NCBI GenBank assembly: GCA_028875655.1
Contig: JAPPCX010000049.1
Span: 1-48,131, forward strand
Source: Chloroflexota bacterium
Lineage (GTDB): Bacteria; Chloroflexota; Dehalococcoidia; Lucifugimonadales; UBA3495
Direction of reading: 5' to 3'
Length of the DNA: 48,131 nucleotides
A program made the position numbers and the translations under genes. The notes under the pieces were generated by a model that saw nothing but the letters and a program-made list of their open reading frames with translations, was not told the DNA's origin and did not search any database. This document shows positions 7,748-15,595 of the stretch, in pieces (position 1 is the first letter of the stretch; every line of letters begins with the position of its first letter).

Positions 7748-8422
7748 TTATCCCTCAAAGACGAAACCGAAAATCCACGGACATATTACCAAATACAGCG
7801 CGTCGAATACCAACAGCAGCGGAGCCCAGCGCGTCCATACCGCCGTCATCGGCCCGCCTTGCAATGCCAGCGCCGATGCTTCCACCGCCGCGATGATCAC
7901 CGGCACCACCACGGGGAAAAAGAGCACCGGCAGCAGGATCTCCCGCGAGCGCGTCTGCACCGCGATGCCGGCGAAAAACGTTCCTACCGTGGCAAACCCC
8001 ACCGTCGCCAGCAGTATCACCAGACCCAACGCCGGCGACAGCGTGGGCAGGTCCAGCATTACCGCGAACACCGGCAGCAGGATGGCTTCGATCACCAGCA
8101 TAAACGCCAGGCTGCCCAGCATCTTGCCCAGGAAAACGGCGTCCCGGCTGATGGGGGCCAGCAGCAAGCCGTCCAGCCCGCCGTGCTCCAGCTCCCGCGT
8201 GAACGCCCGGTTCATCGCCAGCACGCCGATGAACGCATAGGCCACCCACAACAGGCCGGGAGCAACCGGGGCGAGGCTGCCCGGCGCCCGGTTCAGCCCG
8301 AAATTGAACACCACCACGACGATCAGCCCGAAGACCAGCGCCGACGCGATCACTTCGCGGGAACGCAACTCCAGGCGCACGTCCTTCCACGCGACCGTCA
8401 GCGCGCCTCGCAGCAGTTCCAT
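7748..8422 (-). CDS. ccmB: Heme ABC exporter permease CcmB
   Basis: Membrane subunit of the CcmAB transporter, which drives release of heme-loaded CcmE. The 224 residues match the family length, with an N-terminal amphipathic stretch (AWKDVRLELRSRE), six hydrophobic segments, and the conserved region FTRELEHGGLDGLLLAPISRDAVFLGK. The start is set at the ATG at 8422 because homology begins there (MELLRGALTVAWKD); the frame stays open to 8509 without recognisable sequence. A small charged ORF ends 37 bp upstream, separating ccmB from ccmA, which in most genomes are adjacent. Confidence 0.9.
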   Translation of the reverse strand: MELLRGALTVAWKDVRLELRSREVIASALVFGLIVVVVFNFGLNRAPGSLAPVAPGLLWVAYAFIGVLAMNRAFTRELEHGGLDGLLLAPISRDAVFLGKMLGSLAFMLVIEAILLPVFAVMLDLPTLSPALGLVILLATVGFATVGTFFAGIAVQTRSREILLPVLFFPVVVPVIIAAVEASALALQGGPMTAVWTRWAPLLLVFDALYLVICPWIFGFVFEG

Positions 8423-8459
8423 CGGCTGGGCAATACCAAGGGCGGTTCGACCGCAGGCG

Positions 8460-8825
8460 TTAATCGCTGGAGTCGGTGTCAGCAGATCTACCCAGCAGGA
8501 GGTCCACATCCTCCGGCGCCAGCGTCAATGTCACCCTGCCGCTTTCAGGGTCCCTGGATACGTCCGAGTCCTGCAACCTGCTTCGTATCTTAGCAAGGGC
8601 TTCCTCGCGTCCTGCCTCCCGTCCTTCTTTGAGCCCTTGCTCACGCCCGCGGTCGAGTCCCCTCTGCCAGATCTTCGTACGCTGCGCCGCCCTGATTTCC
8701 GATGCCTTCTCAAACATTTTTCTCAATCCCTCTATTGCCCCGGCCGATGGCAGGACGAAGAACCAGTACAGATTCTTGACTGCAACTTCAAAACTACGGA
8801 GTCCAGACACCGGCAAAGGCTTCAT
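8460..8825 (-). CDS. Small charged hypothetical protein inserted between ccmA and ccmB
   Basis: No function recognised. The 121 residues begin with a short hydrophobic piece (YWFFVLPSAGAIEGLRKMFEKA), then run into a helical Arg/Glu/Gly-rich array (RGLDRGREQGLKEGREAGREEALAKI) and a C-terminal LTLAPEDVDLLLG. Arrays of G-R-E-x-G-R/K are common at the C termini of Rpn/PD-(D/E)XK-type accessory proteins, so this may be the remnant of one. The first codons (from the ATG at 8825) lie inside the right half of a MITE-like repeat (8797-8912), so the repeat appears to have supplied a new start with only a weak GGA upstream. The true gene may be truncated or silent. Confidence 0.45.
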   Translation of the reverse strand: MKPLPVSGLRSFEVAVKNLYWFFVLPSAGAIEGLRKMFEKASEIRAAQRTKIWQRGLDRGREQGLKEGREAGREEALAKIRSRLQDSDVSRDPESGRVTLTLAPEDVDLLLGRSADTDSSD

Positions 8826-8912
8826 TTCCGCAACGGAACCGACGATTCAGGCCACTGGATTCCCGCTTTCGCGGGAATGACGGTGATTAATGGGTGATAT
8901 GCGATAGCCCTG
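8797..8912. repeat. Half copy of the MITE-like element seen at 41977-42135
   Basis: From CGGAGTCCAGAC to GCGATAGCCC this stretch matches the central and right part of the complete element at 41977-42135, with about ten substitutions over 112 bp, including the hairpin GATTCCCGCTTTCGCGGGAA. The left arm and left terminal repeat are missing. It sits in the ccm operon between ccmA and the small ORF. Confidence 0.85.
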
Positions 8913-8939
8913 CCCCGTTCCCCCAGCTCGCTCGGCAGA

Positions 8940-9668
8940 TCAGACAGGCTCATTGTACCATCCCCCTTCGGCGCGATCCCCATCCGATACAGCCACGTCC
9001 GATTCTATTCGCCCGCCAGCCAGCATTAGCGACCGGTCGGCCCACGCCAGCCCGACTTCCGCGCTGTGGGTGGTCAGCAGCGCGGCCCGGCCTGAAGCTG
9101 CCCAATCTCGCAGGAACCTACCCAGGGCAGCCACCGACTCGGCATCCAGGCCCGATTCCGGCTCGTCCAGCAGCAGCGCCGCCGGTTCGTGCAATACCGC
9201 CCGCGCCATGGCGAGCCGTTTCTGCATCCCATGTGACAGGGTACGGACTCGTCGGTTCGCCCGGTCGGAAAGGTTTGCTTGCGCCAGAACCTCCTCAATC
9301 CTCCGGCCGGCGTACCGGATGCCGTACAGCCTGGCGTAAAACGCCAGATTTTCCCGGCAGGTCAGGTCGCTGTAGAGCATGGTCTGGTGGCCGGCGAAAC
9401 CTACCAACCGACGCGCCCGGTGGCCCCGGCGGTGCATGGGCCGGCCGGCGATGTGCGTGGTTCCCGCATCGGCCCGGGTCAGGCCTGCCAGGATGCGCAG
9501 CAGTGTGGTTTTGCCTGCGCCGTTGGCTCCGAACAGGACGGCGATCTCACCCCAGCCTACCGTCAGGTCAACGCCGCGCAGCACAGCCCGGTCGCCGTAG
9601 TCCTTGCGGATGCCGGCGGCGACAATGGCAGGCCCGCCGGCATCCGGCAACTCAGGCGTGGCTCTCAA
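8940..9668 (-). CDS. ccmA: Heme ABC exporter ATP-binding protein CcmA
   Basis: ATPase of the cytochrome c maturation complex. Walker A GANGAGKT is at 47-54, the ABC signature appears as LSHGM (144-148), Walker B is ALLLDEP (about 164-170), and the H-loop is LLTTHSAEVG. The 242 residues are slightly longer than typical CcmA because of the N-terminal extension. The start is non-ATG: TTG at 9668 (GGAG four bases upstream) overlaps the acyl-CoA synthetase stop by 17 bp; TTG at 9650, just after that stop, is the alternative. It is first of the ccm genes and appears co-transcribed with the synthetase upstream. Confidence 0.88.
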   Translation of the reverse strand: MRATPELPDAGGPAIVAAGIRKDYGDRAVLRGVDLTVGWGEIAVLFGANGAGKTTLLRILAGLTRADAGTTHIAGRPMHRRGHRARRLVGFAGHQTMLYSDLTCRENLAFYARLYGIRYAGRRIEEVLAQANLSDRANRRVRTLSHGMQKRLAMARAVLHEPAALLLDEPESGLDAESVAALGRFLRDWAASGRAALLTTHSAEVGLAWADRSLMLAGGRIESDVAVSDGDRAEGGWYNEPV

Positions 9669-11265
9669 ACCGCTCCCGCAGGACTTTCTTGTCGAACTTG
9701 CCGACGCTGGTCTTGGGAATCTCGTCGATGAACACCACGTCGTCGGGCAGCCACCACCGGGCGAACTTGGGTTGAATGAATTCCAGGATCACCTCTTTGG
9801 TCAGAGGCGCCGAGGTTTGGGATCGCGGCACCACGCACGCCAGCGGCCGCTCCTGCCACTGGGGATGGGGCACCGCGATCACCGCCGCCTCCAGCACGTC
9901 GGGATGCGCCATGATCTCCGATTCCAGGTCAACCGACGAGATCCATTCGCCGCCGCTCTTCACCATGTCTTTCACCCGGTCAACAATCTGGATATAGCCG
10001 TCCGGGTCGATGGAAGCGATGTCGCCGCTGTGATACCAGCCGTCCACAAAGGTCTCCCCGCTACGCTCGTCGTCCACGTATTCGTTGGCCACCCAGGGGC
10101 CGCGGAACCACAGCTCGCCGCGCTGTTCCCCGTCCCACTCGGCGTCTTCGCCGTTCTCGTCCACCAGCCTGGTCTCTATCCCCGGCGCGACCACGCCCTG
10201 TTTGGCGCACAGTTCCAGCTGTTCCTGTTCCGAAAGTCCGTCCAGCCAACTGCGGCGCCGGTTCACGGAGATCAGCGGCGCGGCTTCGGTCATGCCGTAA
10301 GCGTGGGTCATATCCACACCCAGCCGGTCCCGGTACGCCTGCAGCACCGCCAGCGGCAGCGCGGAACCGCCGCTCACCACCTGCCGCAGCGAGGAGAGGT
10401 CATACTCCACGCCGGAACGCTCCAGGTAGTCCAGCACGCCGATCCAGATGGTGGGCACCCCGGCGCTCAGCGTAACGCCTTCCCGCTCAATCATTTCGCA
10501 GATCGCCCGCGGGTCGGGCCGCGCGCCGGGAAACATCTGGCTGGCGCCCACCAGCGTCGCCGAATAGGGCAGGCCCCAGCAGTTGGCGTGGAACATGGGC
10601 ACCACCGCCATGACGCGGTCCCGCTCCGACAGCGAGAACATATCGGTCATCGCCGAGGTGAGCGAGTGCAGATACACGGCACGGTGCGAATACGCCACCG
10701 CTTTGGGAAGTCCCGTCGTGGCCGACGTGTAGCATAGCCCCATGGTGGAATACTCGTCCACGTCCGCCGGACGGTATTCCGGCGACGCGGCGGCCAGCAG
10801 AGTCTCGTAGGACACCGCGCCCGGCAGCGTCGTCGTCACGTCCTCGGGCTCGCCAAGGATGATAAAGTGCCGCACCGTGGTCAGCCGGTGGGCGATTGCC
10901 TCGATCAGCGGCGCCAGGTCGGGGTCAATCAGCAGCGCCAGGTCGCCGGCGTGGTTGATGATGTAGGCCATATCATCGGCGGCCAGGCGGATATTGATGG
11001 TATGCGTTACCGCGCCTATAGTGGGCGGCGCGAAATAAGCTTCCAGGTGGCGGTAGTTGTTCCACGCAAAAGTGCCCACACGGCGCGGCTGGGCAACGCC
11101 CAGCTCCCGCAGCGCGTTGCCCAGCCGCGCCGTGCGGGTCAACAGGTCGGCGTAGGTATAGCGATGCGTTCCTTCGCCCACTCGGGTGACTATTTCTTTG
11201 TTCGGAAATCGTACCGCCGCCCCTTCCAGAATTCGTTGGGCCAGCAACTCGTATCGCATCGTCAT
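9652..11265 (-). CDS. Acyl-CoA synthetase (AMP-dependent, fatty acid or related acyl)
   Basis: ANL-superfamily adenylating enzyme, 537 residues, making acyl-CoA from a carboxylic acid, ATP and CoA. The P-loop-like motif is CYTSATTGLPKAV (178-190), with Ala replacing the usual Gly of T-S-G-T-T-G; AYGMTEAAPL, the hinge region SGDIASIDPDGYIQIVDRVKDMVKSGGEWISS and the C-terminal catalytic Lys region PKTSVGKFDKK are all present. The overall pattern resembles medium/long-chain and 3-methylthiopropionyl-type CoA ligases (FadD3/DmdB-like). The start is ATG at 11265 with GGGAG seven bases upstream. The end overlaps ccmA. The substrate cannot be deduced. Confidence 0.85.
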   Translation of the reverse strand: MTMRYELLAQRILEGAAVRFPNKEIVTRVGEGTHRYTYADLLTRTARLGNALRELGVAQPRRVGTFAWNNYRHLEAYFAPPTIGAVTHTINIRLAADDMAYIINHAGDLALLIDPDLAPLIEAIAHRLTTVRHFIILGEPEDVTTTLPGAVSYETLLAAASPEYRPADVDEYSTMGLCYTSATTGLPKAVAYSHRAVYLHSLTSAMTDMFSLSERDRVMAVVPMFHANCWGLPYSATLVGASQMFPGARPDPRAICEMIEREGVTLSAGVPTIWIGVLDYLERSGVEYDLSSLRQVVSGGSALPLAVLQAYRDRLGVDMTHAYGMTEAAPLISVNRRRSWLDGLSEQEQLELCAKQGVVAPGIETRLVDENGEDAEWDGEQRGELWFRGPWVANEYVDDERSGETFVDGWYHSGDIASIDPDGYIQIVDRVKDMVKSGGEWISSVDLESEIMAHPDVLEAAVIAVPHPQWQERPLACVVPRSQTSAPLTKEVILEFIQPKFARWWLPDDVVFIDEIPKTSVGKFDKKVLRERFESHA

Positions 11266-11287
11266 AGTAAAACTCCCGCATTATCCC

Positions 11288-11323
11288 GTCATTCCTGGAT
11301 TCCCGCTTTCGCGGGAATGACGG
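11288..11323. repeat. REP-like palindrome between SDR and acyl-CoA synthetase
   Basis: Contains CTGGATTCCCGC, TTTC, then GCGGGAATGACGG, a strong hairpin of the same dispersed family as the copies at 2467, 8856 and 42080. On the minus-strand transcript it falls between the SDR gene and the acyl-CoA synthetase gene and could attenuate read-through or protect mRNA. Confidence 0.7.
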
Positions 11324-11339
11324 TAATTGTCAACATGAT

Positions 11340-12134
11340 TTACGGATGTTTGATGCTCACGCCGCCGTCAATTGCCCAGGTCTGCCCGGTAACGTAAGCC
11401 GCCGCCGGTGATGCGAGGTACACCGCCAGGTAGCCTACCTCGATCAGCCGCCCGACCCGGCCCAACGGCACGGTATCAATTGCCCCGGCATCCCGCGCCG
11501 CAAACGCTTCCTCCGACATCTGCTCCGGATCCGGGAAACTCCCCGGCGCGATGGCATTGCAGCGTATCCCGTGAGGCGCCCATTCCTGGGCCACCACCTC
11601 GGTGAACCGCATCAATCCGGCTTTCGCAGCGTCGTAGGCCGCCGACATCGGCCGGCCGCGAAACGACGCCCAGCCGCTGATGTTGATGACGTTCCCCTGG
11701 CCGCGTTCCAGCAGGTGCGGAGCAACTGCCCGACAACCCTGGAACGCCTCGGTCAGGTTGATGTCAACGATGTGATGCCACTCCGCTTCGGTCATCCCCG
11801 GCACGTCGCTGCCCGGCAACTGCGCTACGGGCTTGCGGATGGCGTCGCCCACGCAGTTCACCAACGTGTCGACGTGGCCGAACTCGGCGATGGTCTGGGC
11901 CACGATGGCGTCGGTATCGGCGGCGGTGGTGGCGTCGCCGGTCAGCGGCAGGCACACCCGACCCAACGCGCGCACTTCCTCGGCAACCTGGTTCACGCCG
12001 GTGGGGGTCAGCCCAGTAACCGCCACGTCCGCGCCCGCCTGCGCGAACGCCAGCGCGATGCCCTTGCCGATGCCCCGTCCCGCGCCCGTCAACAACACTT
12101 TCTGGCCGGAAACGTCAAATATATCCAGGCTCAT
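11340..12134 (-). CDS. SDR-family NAD(P)-dependent oxidoreductase
   Basis: Classical short-chain dehydrogenase/reductase of 264 residues. It shows the cofactor motif TGAGRGIGKG near residue 16, the NCVG motif (consensus N-N-A-G), the catalytic Ser in NISGWAS and the catalytic YDAAK pair, plus the C-terminal TGQTWAIDGG. It probably oxidises or reduces an alcohol/ketone with NAD(P). The start is set at ATG 12134 because of AAGGAGCGG upstream and because homology begins there. It precedes the acyl-CoA synthetase on the same strand (74 bp gap filled by a repeat), hinting at a shared acyl-chain or catabolic role. Confidence 0.88.
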   Translation of the reverse strand: MSLDIFDVSGQKVLLTGAGRGIGKGIALAFAQAGADVAVTGLTPTGVNQVAEEVRALGRVCLPLTGDATTAADTDAIVAQTIAEFGHVDTLVNCVGDAIRKPVAQLPGSDVPGMTEAEWHHIVDINLTEAFQGCRAVAPHLLERGQGNVINISGWASFRGRPMSAAYDAAKAGLMRFTEVVAQEWAPHGIRCNAIAPGSFPDPEQMSEEAFAARDAGAIDTVPLGRVGRLIEVGYLAVYLASPAAAYVTGQTWAIDGGVSIKHP

Positions 12135-12223
12135 CGCTCCGCTCCTTATCCTTCCGCCGTTTTCCGCCGCAATGTTGCCACAACACCCCCAACCCGGCAA
12201 CTGTCAACACCTCCGCATTGTTG

Positions 12224-12252
12224 TTGACAACTGCAGAAGTGCTTGCTAAATT
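12224..12252 (+). promoter_or_regulatory. Sigma70-type promoter of solute-binding protein 1
   Basis: TTGACA at 12224-12229 and TAAATT at 12247-12252, 17 bp apart, with TG two bases before the -10. An inverted pair GTCAAC (12204-12209) and GTTGAC (12223-12228) overlaps the -35 box and may be an operator. Start expected near 12259. Confidence 0.6.
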
Positions 12253-12267
12253 TCGCTGCCCATCAAT

Positions 12268-12320
12268 CCGGCTTCACCAGTTCACCGCAAATAGTCCAAG
12301 CCGGTAGAGCGGCATTTTTT
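12268..12320 (+). promoter_or_regulatory. Possible attenuator leader of solute-binding protein 1
   Basis: Two mutually exclusive pairings are visible: CCGGCTT (12268-12274) with AAGCCGG (12298-12304), and the short hairpin GCCG-GTAGAG-CGGC (12300-12313) directly followed by A and six T. The arrangement is that of a small terminator/antiterminator. It does not match a riboswitch class I know, and the 4 bp terminator stem is weak. Confidence 0.3.
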
Positions 12321-12349
12321 GTCCATCGAAATCCATTTGGAGGATCATT

Positions 12350-14068
12350 GTGCAGATTTTATTGAGACAACATATCAGAGTGTTCCTGCCGGGCGCGTTG
12401 GTGGTTCTGTTGGCCGTCGCAATGGCTTGCGGAGCTCCGAGCGCGCCCGCGGAAAACTCCCCCGCGCCGGCCGCTACCCAATCGCAGGCGGTCCCGGCAG
12501 CAACCGCAGTACCGCAACAACCGTCTCAAGCGTCCGCAGCGTCGGAACAGCCGACGGCGCCGCCGGCTGCGGCGGTCGCTGACCCCGAAGTGGATCGGCC
12601 CACGCTGAACGTCGGGGTCATCTGGCTCAGCACCGCGTTGGACCCGGTGGTGAGCGGCTGGGTGGCCAGCCAGTCGGGAATGTCGGAGAACCTGTTCCGC
12701 CTTTCCGCCAACGACCTGAGCCCGGAGCCCTGGCTGGCCACCGGCGCAACGCAACTCGACCCGCTCACGTGGGAGATTGGGATTCGATCCGGCGTCGTGT
12801 TTCACAACGGCAAGGTGTTGGATGCCCAAGTCGTGAAGGAGTCCCTGGAACGGACGGTACGTTTATCGGAAGGGTCGGCGGACGCGTTGGCCATTGACAG
12901 CGTTACCGTCAAAGACACGCAGACTGTCACGGTCACCACCACCGAGCCGCGCCCCACGCTGCCCGGTCTGCTGACCGCACCGGCCACCGCGATCACCGAC
13001 GCGGCGGCCGCCGACGCCGCCGGCGAGGGCAACTTTATCGACGCCGGAGCCTTGACCGGCCCGTACATGCCCACCCATTACGTTATCGAAGAACGCCTGG
13101 AAACCGTAGCTTACGACGACTACTGGGGTGGCAAGCCGCCGCTGGCGGGCATTAATCACGTCGCCATTCCCGACACGAACAGCCGGGAGCTTGCGCTACA
13201 GGCGGGGGACGTCGATGTTGTCATCAACCTTTCTCCCGAAGGCGTGCAGCTCATCGAGTCCCAACCGGACTTGCGCGTCAAGACCGCGGGAATCGGCACG
13301 TCGGTTGTGATGTGGTGGGTCAACTTCGAGCGTGAGGCCCTGTCCGACCCGCTGGTTCGACAGGCGGTAGCGCACGCCATCGACCGGGAGAGCATCGCCG
13401 GCCTGATCGCTCCGGCGGGAACCGGTTCTTTCGCAGATACGCTGCTGCCCAAAGACCTGGTGTCTTGCCCAGGCGTGACCGGCCCGGTTTTCGACCCGGA
13501 TCTGTCCCGGGCATTGCTGTCGCAAGCCGGCTATGCCGATGCCGACGGCGACGGGATTGTCGAAAAGGACGGTCAGCCGCTGGAGATAGTTATCGGCGGC
13601 TACCCGCAGCGATTCCAATTGCCCATTATGGCCGAAACCGCCCAGGCGATGCTGGCCGACGTGGGCATCAGGGTGGATGTCCAAATTACCGAATGGTCCG
13701 CGGTGAAGGAACCGGTTTGGGACCTCTTCGGTTGGTACAACAACGTCGTTGACGCCGGCGACCCGGTGCTGAACGTCAGCAAGTTCGTGGGTCTCGAGGC
13801 CGACGCCGAGAGCAGCGCCGCCAATAACTTCGGCCATTACGACAATACCGGAGTGGCCGGCGTAGTCGCCCATGCCGGAGAGACATCAGACCTTGCGGAC
13901 CGGAAACGGATCGCGTGCGATGCCATGGCGGTGGTCACCGAAGAAATCGCCCTGCTGCCGGTGGCCCATGCCTACTTCGTGTACGGCGTCAGCGAGCGAG
14001 TAACCAATTTTGACCCCCACCCGGCGCATCTCTATTACATGGACAACCGCATCAGCCTGACCGAGTGA
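12350..14068 (+). CDS. ABC transporter solute-binding lipoprotein 1 (peptide/nickel type)
   Basis: SBP family 5 (Dpp/Opp/NikA-like) binding protein, 572 residues. The N terminus is a lipoprotein signal ending at Cys27 (AVAMAC-GAP), then an Ala/Pro/Gln-rich linker (about 28-80) and the mature domain starting at PTLNVGVIWL. Family features include FHNGKVLDAQVVKESLERT, the middle domain (AHAIDRESIAGL) and the C-terminal lobe (QRFQLPIMAETAQAMLADVGIRVD). The start is GTG at 12350 behind TTTGGAGG. It is the first of three paralogs (with 16703-18430 and 19009-20742); all three share the conserved YDDYWGG/NDDYWGG and DLFGWYNNVV segments. Its own promoter and a strong terminator make it monocistronic. 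The ligand is inferred to be a metal complex or corrinoid-related molecule from the neighbours. Confidence 0.85.
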   Translation: MQILLRQHIRVFLPGALVVLLAVAMACGAPSAPAENSPAPAATQSQAVPAATAVPQQPSQASAASEQPTAPPAAAVADPEVDRPTLNVGVIWLSTALDPVVSGWVASQSGMSENLFRLSANDLSPEPWLATGATQLDPLTWEIGIRSGVVFHNGKVLDAQVVKESLERTVRLSEGSADALAIDSVTVKDTQTVTVTTTEPRPTLPGLLTAPATAITDAAAADAAGEGNFIDAGALTGPYMPTHYVIEERLETVAYDDYWGGKPPLAGINHVAIPDTNSRELALQAGDVDVVINLSPEGVQLIESQPDLRVKTAGIGTSVVMWWVNFEREALSDPLVRQAVAHAIDRESIAGLIAPAGTGSFADTLLPKDLVSCPGVTGPVFDPDLSRALLSQAGYADADGDGIVEKDGQPLEIVIGGYPQRFQLPIMAETAQAMLADVGIRVDVQITEWSAVKEPVWDLFGWYNNVVDAGDPVLNVSKFVGLEADAESSAANNFGHYDNTGVAGVVAHAGETSDLADRKRIACDAMAVVTEEIALLPVAHAYFVYGVSERVTNFDPHPAHLYYMDNRISLTE

Positions 14069-14102
14069 GAACCGGCCACGCCGACCGGACGCCCATTAAT
14101 AC

Positions 14103-14134
14103 GCCCCGTCCACCAAGCGCGGACGGGGCTTTTG
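14103..14134 (+). terminator. Intrinsic terminator after solute-binding protein 1
   Basis: A perfect 9 bp stem GCCCCGTCC/GGACGGGGC (14103-14111, 14121-14129) followed by TTTTGCTGT. A nearly identical stretch recurs at 18846-18877 downstream of the cobalamin riboswitch. Confidence 0.85.
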
Positions 14135-14165
14135 CTGTCCTCACAGTTACGGTCAATTCGCCCGG

Positions 14166-14195
14166 TTGACAGCGAGACCGTCCCCAGTGTAATAT
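14166..14195 (+). promoter_or_regulatory. Sigma70-type promoter of the COG0523-WD40 pair
   Basis: TTGACA at 14166-14171 and TAATAT at 14190-14195 with an 18 bp spacer; start expected near 14202, about 47 nt before the GTPase start. No recognisable Zur or other metal-regulator box is seen. Confidence 0.6.
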
Positions 14196-14248
14196 GGCGG
14201 ACTTTCTAACGATACCTTATATCAATAATGTCCAAAGGAGGATTCTAC

Positions 14249-15595
14249 ATGAACACGCCGCACAAAGTACCCGTTACCATCCTCACCGGCTTCCTCGGCT
14301 CCGGCAAGACGACCCTGCTCAACCGGATCTTGAGCGAGGAGCACGGCAAGCGCATTGCCGTGATCGAGAACGAGTTCGGGGAGGTCGGCATCGATCAAGC
14401 GCTCGTCATCGACGCCGACGAAGAGATCTTCGAGATGTCGAACGGCTGCATCTGCTGCACGGTGCGCGGAGACCTGATTCGCGTGCTCGGCAATCTCATG
14501 AAGCGCCGCGACAAGTTCGACTATGTGTTGGTGGAGACCACAGGGCTGGCCGATCCCGGGCCGGTCGCTCAGACCTTCTTCATGGACGACGAGATTCGCG
14601 CGGAGTTCTCGCTTGACGGAATCGTCACGCTCGTCGATGCAGCCCACATCGAGCAGCAGCTCGGCCGAAGCGACGAAAGCACGGAGCAAATCGCGTTCGC
14701 AGACATCCTCGTGCTCAACAAGACGGACCTCGTCAACGGCGAGGCGCTCGACGGGCTCGAAGCTCGGCTCCGAGACATGAACCGAATGGCGCGAGTCGTG
14801 CGCAGCGAGCAGGCGAACGTCTCGGTCGATACGGTACTCAACCTCGACGCCTTCGACCTAGACCAGGTGCTCGAGCGTCGCCCCACCTTCCTCGAGCCGG
14901 AGTATCCGTTCGAATGGACTGGAGTCTATTCGCTCGATATGGGCCGCTACGAACTCAGCCTCGCCGATGGACCAGACCCGGCGATGTCGCTCGTCGTCGT
15001 GTCCGGCCAAGGCACGGATGACGCGGCCCTCCGCGAGGGTGCGGAGTGGTGTGTGCGGCGGTACGCCGAACCTGCGGAGCTCATTCACCCGGGGGAAGAG
15101 ATTCCAGTCGGAAAGCATGTGAACCTCCGGCTCGATTCCATAGGGCGCAAGTCGTTTTTCTTGGAGGTCGATACCCAGGGGCAGGTTGGCCTCTACGCCC
15201 AGCACACCGCGGAGGAGTTCGATCTCCAACTGACGAACGTGGATGGAGCGACAATCAGGCAAGAGGTCGAGCGCATCTGGGTCGCACAGCACGAGCACGA
15301 CGACGAGGTGGGCTCGATCGCGATCGAGAGGGACGGCGACGTCGATCCCACTAGGCTCAACGCCTGGCTTACCATACTGCTTGGTGAGCGCGGGGTGGAC
15401 ATCTTCCGAATGAAGGGCTTCATCAGCCTCGCAGGTGAGTCGCGTCGCTTCGTCTTCCAGGGGGTTCACATGCTCTTTGACGGCCAGCCGGAGCGCGAAT
15501 GGGGGGACGAACCCCGCCGCAATCAGCTCGTCTTCATCGGCCGCAACCTCGATGAGCAGAGCATGCGGCAGGGATTCGAGGCATGTCTGATTTGA
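14249..15595 (+). CDS. COG0523 (CobW/YciC-like) metallochaperone GTPase
   Basis: G3E-family P-loop GTPase of 448 residues. The signatures are all present: Walker A GFLGSGKT (14-21), the metal-binding CxCC motif GCICC (C67, C69, C70), ENEFGEVGID, VETTGLADPGP and NKTD (157-160). A long middle region (about 225-365) follows, and a CobW-type C-terminal domain with LLGERGVDIFRMKGFIS. COG0523 proteins deliver zinc or cobalt to client proteins. The ATG at 14249 is chosen because AAAGGAGGA lies at the ideal distance before it; an upstream in-frame ATG would place that sequence inside the coding region. The end overlaps the WD40 gene by 13 bp. Its codon choice (many CTC and TCG) differs from the CTG-rich neighbours, which suggests acquisition as a cassette. 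Confidence 0.9.
   Translation: MNTPHKVPVTILTGFLGSGKTTLLNRILSEEHGKRIAVIENEFGEVGIDQALVIDADEEIFEMSNGCICCTVRGDLIRVLGNLMKRRDKFDYVLVETTGLADPGPVAQTFFMDDEIRAEFSLDGIVTLVDAAHIEQQLGRSDESTEQIAFADILVLNKTDLVNGEALDGLEARLRDMNRMARVVRSEQANVSVDTVLNLDAFDLDQVLERRPTFLEPEYPFEWTGVYSLDMGRYELSLADGPDPAMSLVVVSGQGTDDAALREGAEWCVRRYAEPAELIHPGEEIPVGKHVNLRLDSIGRKSFFLEVDTQGQVGLYAQHTAEEFDLQLTNVDGATIRQEVERIWVAQHEHDDEVGSIAIERDGDVDPTRLNAWLTILLGERGVDIFRMKGFISLAGESRRFVFQGVHMLFDGQPEREWGDEPRRNQLVFIGRNLDEQSMRQGFEACLI

Noticed and set aside
8460-8825. The small ORF as a missing ccm component
   Set aside because: No heme or membrane motif; its start lies inside a repeat, which points to insertion rather than an operon component.
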